55,311 bases of DNA, from contig CAYIHX010000025.1 of the NCBI GenBank assembly GCA_964363305.1, forward strand, positions 1-55,311, in the 5' to 3' direction. Origin of the DNA: CAYIHX01 sp964363305 (lineage in GTDB: Bacteria; Bdellovibrionota; UBA1018). Of this stretch, positions 51,206-55,311 are shown piece after piece. The notes under the pieces are model-generated. The model had not been told where the DNA came from and did no database searches. It saw nothing but the letters and a program-made list of their open reading frames with translations. The translations under genes were made by a program, and so were the position numbers. Within the stretch, counting starts at the first letter, position 1. Each line of letters starts with the position of its first letter.

Positions 51206-52063
51206 CTACTGCAGCTGCATGCGGATGCCGTGTTGGCTGTTGTTCACATAGAGGAACACATCTCCATACGCGACCACGTTGCTGGTGCCGGCGGCCACCG
51301 CGACGTAGAAGGCCGCCGCGGTGATGCAGACCTGTGCTGCACCCTGGGGGGCGACCGGCTGCTGGTATGCGCCGGGCTGCTGTGGCCAGTAGTTCGTCTG
51401 GCCATAGGTCGGAGCATAACCTTGAAAGTTGGTTCCGTACTGGAGCTGCATCGCCACGTTGTAGATGTCTTGGAGAGCGATCGAGTTCAGCTGGAGCTGA
51501 CCTGACCCACTCATCTGCGCCGCTTGGTACGGAAGGCCATACATGTTGCAGTTGCTGCTGTAAGCACCATAACTGCCCGGTTGGGGGGGCGTGCAGGCGA
51601 CCGATGACTGCATCTGCATCTGAATGCCGCCGTAGCGATAGTCAAAACCTTGAACCTGAACAGAACCGCCCGTGCCGCCGATCGGGGTCGCGATCGGAGC
51701 AGTATAGCCTCCGCCTCCGCCCGAGAGGAGGATCTGGCCGAAGCCTCCGGCGGTTCCGCCGGGGACGCTGAAGCTGAGTCCCGTGCCCGCGGGGATCTGG
51801 CCCGCGCTCACGCTCTGATTGGCGGGTTGGTAACTGGCGCCGTTGATGGTGAACGGAATGTTCATCTGTCCCATGGCGCCTATACCGCTGAGGCCAGTCT
51901 GCTGACTCACCCCTTGTAAACAAACCGGGGCTCCGCCGACGCATTGGCCGCCGGAGCATCCAGGGGGTGGTGGGGCGACGGGTCCCTGACCGCATCCGGT
52001 CAGTATGGGCATACTCGCGAAGGCCAGGGCAATGGCTGCAAGCGTGAACTGTTGTGTCTTCAT
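51206..52063 (-). CDS. low-complexity lipoprotein
   Basis: 285 residues from ATG 52063. Lipobox ILTGC after a typical signal peptide. The mature part is rich in Gln, Gly, Ala, Tyr and Pro (YWPQQPGAYQQPVAPQGAAQ), with a six-cysteine N-terminus. The end has VAYGDVFLYVNNSQHGIRMQ. Such composition suggests an extended, surface-exposed or matrix protein. No family recognised. Confidence 0.65.
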   Translation of the reverse strand: MKTQQFTLAAIALAFASMPILTGCGQGPVAPPPPGCSGGQCVGGAPVCLQGVSQQTGLSGIGAMGQMNIPFTINGASYQPANQSVSAGQIPAGTGLSFSVPGGTAGGFGQILLSGGGGGYTAPIATPIGGTGGSVQVQGFDYRYGGIQMQMQSSVACTPPQPGSYGAYSSNCNMYGLPYQAAQMSGSGQLQLNSIALQDIYNVAMQLQYGTNFQGYAPTYGQTNYWPQQPGAYQQPVAPQGAAQVCITAAAFYVAVAAGTSNVVAYGDVFLYVNNSQHGIRMQLQ

Positions 52064-52499
52064 AAAATCCTCCACTTTCTCTCAAGGAGATGTAAAGCAA
52101 GCGGGATGCCAGGTAGGTGCTTTTTGACCCCTGTGTCGTGACTCTTCTATCTTATTGAAAGATAAGGATTAAATTCAAACCTTCTGGAAGAGAGCTTTTC
52201 TGCAGTGATCAGTTTCAAGGCGCTGCCTGTCTAAGGTTTTTACAGGTGAAAAGCTCTCTGAGGGGTCAGGCTCCAAATCTTAAGACGGTTAACAATCGGT
52301 GCCAGGCACCCTGGCCTGGGGCTCCGGTGCGTCGGAGCGTTCTCCGATGGGGTGAATTTCGTGGAATACGAAATTTTGAGGGAGTCAGGTCGGGTGAGCG
52401 CGCTCGGGTTTCGCTTTTGGCGAAACCCGTGGAGCCAGCCCCGAGGTGGGGCTCGGCAGACTTGAAAGACTCGGCCCGTCGTGTAACCGTGGCGGCATC
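52064..52499. other. 436-bp intergenic region
   Basis: The region lies between divergent genes. It holds repeat copy C, a 12-bp inverted repeat (52189-52200 and 52248-52259) directly abutting that copy, and a small palindrome GGTGCCAGGCACC. I see no gene; the forward frame starting at 52246 is repeat-derived. Confidence 0.6.
52257..52296. repeat. TGAGGGGTCAGG palindrome family, copy C (half element)
   Basis: One arm only: CTGAGGGGTCAGGCTCCAAA continuing to GTTAACAAT, with one difference from copies D and E in the central part. The second arm is missing; instead a small palindrome GGTGCCAGGCACC follows. Confidence 0.8.
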
Positions 52500-53561
52500 A
52501 TGGCAAAACTCAATTACGAAGAAATTCTCGGTGGTGAAGCGCGCAGTCTTCTTGATCACAAATGCAAGGGCGTGCCGCGTGAAACGATCTACGCCGCCGG
52601 GCCGAACTGGATCGACGACGTCCTGTCGTTGAGCGATCGTCGCCCGACGGTGCTTCGGAATTTACAGACGTTGATGAATCACGGGCGCCTCGGAGGAACC
52701 GGTTACACTTCGATTTTTCCGGTCGATCAGGGCATTGAGCATTCGGCCGGCGCCTCATTCGCGCCGAACCCGTTGTTTTTCGATCCGGCCAAGATCGTGG
52801 AGTTCGCCATCGAGGGCGGCTGCAACGGGGTGGCGACGACTCTCGGGGTGCTGGGCCTTACGGCGCGCAAGTATGCGCACAAGATTCCGTTCATTCTGAA
52901 GATCAATCACAACGAGTTTCTCTCGATGCCGAACCGCTTCGATCAGACGATGTTCGCCACGGTGAAGCAGGCGTTCGAGATGGGTTGCGTTGCCATCGGC
53001 GCGACGATTTATTGGGGCTCGGCTGAGAGTCCGCGCCAACTCAAAGAGGTGAGCGAAGCTTTTGCAGCCGCGCACGAGCTGGGCATGGGCACGATTCTCT
53101 GGTGTTATACACGCAATAACGGCTTCAAGGTGGATGGCGTCGATTACGGTTCGGCGGCGGATTTGACGGGACAGGCGAATCATCTGGGGGTGACGCTTCA
53201 GGCGGATATCATCAAGCAGAAGTTGCCGACGAACAACGGCGGCTATAACGCCACGAAGCACGGCAAGACGAGCCCGCTCGTTTATTCGAAGCTCACGGCG
53301 GGTGATCACCCGATCGACCTGTGCCGCTATCAGTTGGCCAACTGTTACATGGGGAAGATTCCGCTGATCAATTCGGGCGGCGAGAGCAAGGGCGCAAGCG
53401 ATCTCGCGGATGCGGTGAAGACCGCGGTGATCAATAAGCGCGCGGGGGGCATGGGCCTCATCGCCGGGCGCAAAGCGTTTCAGCGTCCGTGGAAGGAAGG
53501 GCTCGCGCTTTTGAACTCGATTCAGGATGTGTACTTGGATGGTTCGGTGACGGTGGCGTAA
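52500..53561 (+). CDS. fbaB: class I fructose-bisphosphate aldolase (DhnA/FbaB type)
   Basis: 353 residues from ATG 52500. FPVDQGIEHSAGASFAPNPL and LKINHNEFLSMPNRFDQTMF are family blocks, with the Schiff-base region likely around INSGGESKGASDLADA. It cleaves fructose-1,6-bisphosphate in glycolysis or makes it in gluconeogenesis without metal. Longer than archaeal forms but the usual size for this bacterial branch. Repeat D follows three bases past the stop. Confidence 0.88.
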   Translation: MAKLNYEEILGGEARSLLDHKCKGVPRETIYAAGPNWIDDVLSLSDRRPTVLRNLQTLMNHGRLGGTGYTSIFPVDQGIEHSAGASFAPNPLFFDPAKIVEFAIEGGCNGVATTLGVLGLTARKYAHKIPFILKINHNEFLSMPNRFDQTMFATVKQAFEMGCVAIGATIYWGSAESPRQLKEVSEAFAAAHELGMGTILWCYTRNNGFKVDGVDYGSAADLTGQANHLGVTLQADIIKQKLPTNNGGYNATKHGKTSPLVYSKLTAGDHPIDLCRYQLANCYMGKIPLINSGGESKGASDLADAVKTAVINKRAGGMGLIAGRKAFQRPWKEGLALLNSIQDVYLDGSVTVA

Positions 53562-53564
53562 ACG

Positions 53565-53663
53565 CTGAGGGGTCAGGCTCCAAATCTTAAGAGGGTTAAC
53601 AATTAGATTCAGCCTATGAATCTAATTGTTAACCCTCTTAAGATTTGGAGCCTGACCCCTCAG
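53565..53663. repeat. TGAGGGGTCAGG palindrome family, copy D (47-bp perfect arms)
   Basis: Arms 53565-53611 and 53617-53663 are exact complements with a five-base loop GCCTA. It fills the gap between the aldolase gene and a convergent barrel gene, whose TGA stop it provides. It could act as a two-way transcription barrier, although no T-run follows. Confidence 0.95.
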
Positions 53664-55150
53664 AATCGAAACTCGTACACCGCACGGAGCGTGGCGATCT
53701 CTTCGACGTGGAACTGCGCGGGGCCGGCCGAGTCGGCGTCGTAGCGTAGGTATTCACCCTCGACGCGAAGCGAATCGTTGCTGAAAAGCGCGCGCAGGGG
53801 GATGGAGACCGAGGCGGAGAGCGATGTGCGCCAGGAGGTGCTGTCATAGGGTGGGTTGTAGCTTTCAGAAGGGCGATCAATTGAATGTGAGTTTTGGTCG
53901 ACGGTTCCGCGGAACTCGACGAAGAAGGAGGAGAGCTTGAGAAGCGCACTGAGGTGCGCGCTGAAGCCGCCGCTAGTCCCCGAGCGTTGGGGTGAGCTGC
54001 CGTCTTCCGGGTTGATCCACCGGAGCCCATCGATGTTCGCGACATTTCCTCCAACGCCCAGTCGAATGAACACGTAGTTTTTGGTGCCGATCCGGATGGC
54101 CTGGGTCACGAGCGCGCCTCCGATGCGTGCAAAGCGCTCGCGTAGGCTTTGAAATTGAGTGGCTTCGATCGCCCCCCAAACGCCGATGATTTGGGGCATC
54201 CCCCCTGAGGCGTCGATACTGACTCGGTAGAGCGGGCGATTCGTGAAGGAGGTTTCAAAGGTGCCGCGTGCGTCGACGGAGAGAGCTGTCAAGTCGTTGG
54301 AGAATTGCGTGCCCTCGGGGCCTGACGTGGGTTGGTTATCTTCGCCGCCGTAGGAGGCGTGGAATCGGCCGTCGATTCCCAAAAAAGGGACGGTTCCCGT
54401 TGAGGCGTCTGAGAACTGAGCTCCGCCACTGATCCCGATGCTTCCGCGGACCAGGCTATGGCCTCCTCCGGATATTCGGTCCCTGCTGGGCGCTCCTTCA
54501 CCTTCGTAGGCGTAGTCGTTGGGTACTCCGGTGCGCGTGTTCGCCCCATTCCCCGAAATCCCCGTTCGCACGAGGGGGAAGGTGGGGGTGTTGCTCTCTG
54601 CTTCGCGTTGTCGTCGCGCAGCTTCGGGTTCGAGAAACGAGAGCGCGACGGCGCGTCCCGCCTCAGTGCGAGTGGGTTCGCTCAGGCCCATCAGACGAAA
54701 GAGGGCTCTCATCACCAGAAGGCGTTTCTGATCGATGTTCAAAGAAGCCCAGAAGGGCTGGGCGATCCGGATGGAGCTGTCGGTGAGCTCGATGCAGACT
54801 TCCATTTGGGTGACGATCTCGGCGCCGTCCCGTCCCGGCTCTCGAATGCCGGTGCGGCACCGTACTTTGGGGGAGTCTTCGAAAAGAGCGGAGTGGGTGT
54901 TGCTCCAGGTCATCATGCGTTGAGGAAGGGCCGCGATGACGATGTTCGATTGTAGCTCGTTGGCGTAGAGCGCGACGAGGTCTGAGTTGTGTTCGCGGGT
55001 CCAGGCGGAGAGCTCATCGACGAATACGTTGAATTCGTCGGTGCGGGTGTCGAAGCCGATGGTTTGGGCATTTGCCTGGAGCGGGGTCCCTAGCGCAAGG
55101 AGGAGCCCGAGGGTGCTCAGAAAGGGGTGGGGGGTGCGAAAAATCGTCAT
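53660..55150 (-). CDS. outer-membrane beta-barrel protein with helical N-terminal domain
   Basis: 496 residues from ATG 55150 (GAGG six bases upstream), where the signal peptide begins (FLSTLGLLLALGTPLQANAQ). The first 180 mature residues are helical with two cysteines (KVRCRTGIREP, TQMEVCIEL) and LLVMRALFRLMGLSEP. The remainder is a beta-barrel: strands such as LRVEGEYLRYDAD and the terminal TLRAVYEFRF with final Phe. No family recognised. Confidence 0.7.
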   Translation of the reverse strand: MTIFRTPHPFLSTLGLLLALGTPLQANAQTIGFDTRTDEFNVFVDELSAWTREHNSDLVALYANELQSNIVIAALPQRMMTWSNTHSALFEDSPKVRCRTGIREPGRDGAEIVTQMEVCIELTDSSIRIAQPFWASLNIDQKRLLVMRALFRLMGLSEPTRTEAGRAVALSFLEPEAARRQREAESNTPTFPLVRTGISGNGANTRTGVPNDYAYEGEGAPSRDRISGGGHSLVRGSIGISGGAQFSDASTGTVPFLGIDGRFHASYGGEDNQPTSGPEGTQFSNDLTALSVDARGTFETSFTNRPLYRVSIDASGGMPQIIGVWGAIEATQFQSLRERFARIGGALVTQAIRIGTKNYVFIRLGVGGNVANIDGLRWINPEDGSSPQRSGTSGGFSAHLSALLKLSSFFVEFRGTVDQNSHSIDRPSESYNPPYDSTSWRTSLSASVSIPLRALFSNDSLRVEGEYLRYDADSAGPAQFHVEEIATLRAVYEFRF

Positions 55151-55241
55151 AAAAAGCCTCAGGGGGCTCATTATCATGAAATGATGCGTCACGTCATAGC
55201 TTTCCGAGTAAATGGGTCAGATATGCGAAACAGGTGTTTCT

Positions 55242-55311
55242 CTGAGGGGTCAGGCTCCAAATCTTAAGAGGGTTAACAATTGGATTCAGTCAATGAATCC
55301 AATTGTTAACC
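55242..55311. repeat. TGAGGGGTCAGG palindrome family, copy E (cut by the window end)
   Basis: The left arm 55242-55288 matches copy D except A to G in AATTGGATTCA; the right arm (from 55294, loop GTCAA) has the compensating T to C as far as it is visible. It lies 92 bases upstream of the barrel gene start. Confidence 0.92.

Noticed and set aside
53565..53663. Copy D as a normal Rho-independent terminator
   Set aside because: The stem is far longer than needed, has no T-run on either side, and the same element occurs upstream of genes (copies C and E).

Overview
The window reads as chromosomal DNA of a Gram-negative, motile, respiring bacterium of moderately high GC. Evidence for this is a MotA/MotB stator, several lipoprotein and Sec signal peptides, outer-membrane beta-barrels, and a large set of multihaem c-type cytochromes with ResB/CcsA (System II) haem maturation. 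The mix of secreted proteins of unknown type and deltaproteobacterial-style cytochrome modules fits a Bdellovibrionota/Oligoflexia or other delta-like lineage; this is an impression, not a phylogenetic result. Two runs of N (64-163 and 5242-5251) show a draft scaffold.

Layout. 1-5.2 kb: a partial SPAP-repeat reading frame and a giant FN3/FG-GAP lipoprotein. 5.2-7 kb: motA-motB. 7-11.7 kb: methyltransferase, CBS-DUF2267 protein, SnoaL-like protein, AAA/DUF4143 ATPase and a secreted amidoligase-like protein. 12-25 kb: the main accessory block. It is a rightward operon (multihaem cytochrome, beta-barrel, heptahaem cytochrome, dihaem lipoprotein, ResB, CcsA), a leftward set (OB-fold protein, 11+2-haem lipoprotein, NrfD membrane subunit, tetrahaem cytochrome), and a divergent rightward set (tetrahaem cytochrome, Tat-type Fe-S protein, hexahaem cytochrome). 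I count 43 CXXCH sites plus four expanded CX3CH/CX4CH sites in seven proteins. 25-31.4 kb: AI-2E-type permease, small membrane protein, a decayed beta-propeller gene, nitrilase-like and cyclase-like proteins, a double GNAT protein, initiator tRNA-Met and an alpha/beta hydrolase. 31.4-32.6 kb: a REP-associated tyrosine transposase (RAYT) between two hairpins of its own type. 32.6-43 kb: RluB-type pseudouridine synthase with a long basic tail, GT87-like protein, DadA-like oxidase, ScpB/ScpA, TrpRS and an M50 protease. 42.6-49 kb: secreted unknowns (one a probable amidoligase-like plus papain-like fusion), a HigBA-type toxin-antitoxin pair and a Xer recombinase. 49-55.3 kb: LemA-TPM-TPM operon, a lipoprotein, class I aldolase and an outer-membrane barrel.

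Working model of the cytochrome block (inference): the Fe-S and NrfD subunits form a quinone-linked inner-membrane module, the tetrahaem proteins take its electrons into the periplasm, larger cytochromes carry them, and the barrel with its flanking cytochromes could pass them through the outer membrane. ResB and CcsA attach the haems. No catalytic terminal reductase (molybdopterin enzyme, NrfA with CXXCK) is encoded here, so an external or unknown acceptor is possible.

A second notable structure is a family of five long palindromes beginning TGAGGGGTCAGGCT, all in the last 15 kb. Their arms co-vary between copies, and they supply stop codons or last codons to neighbouring genes.
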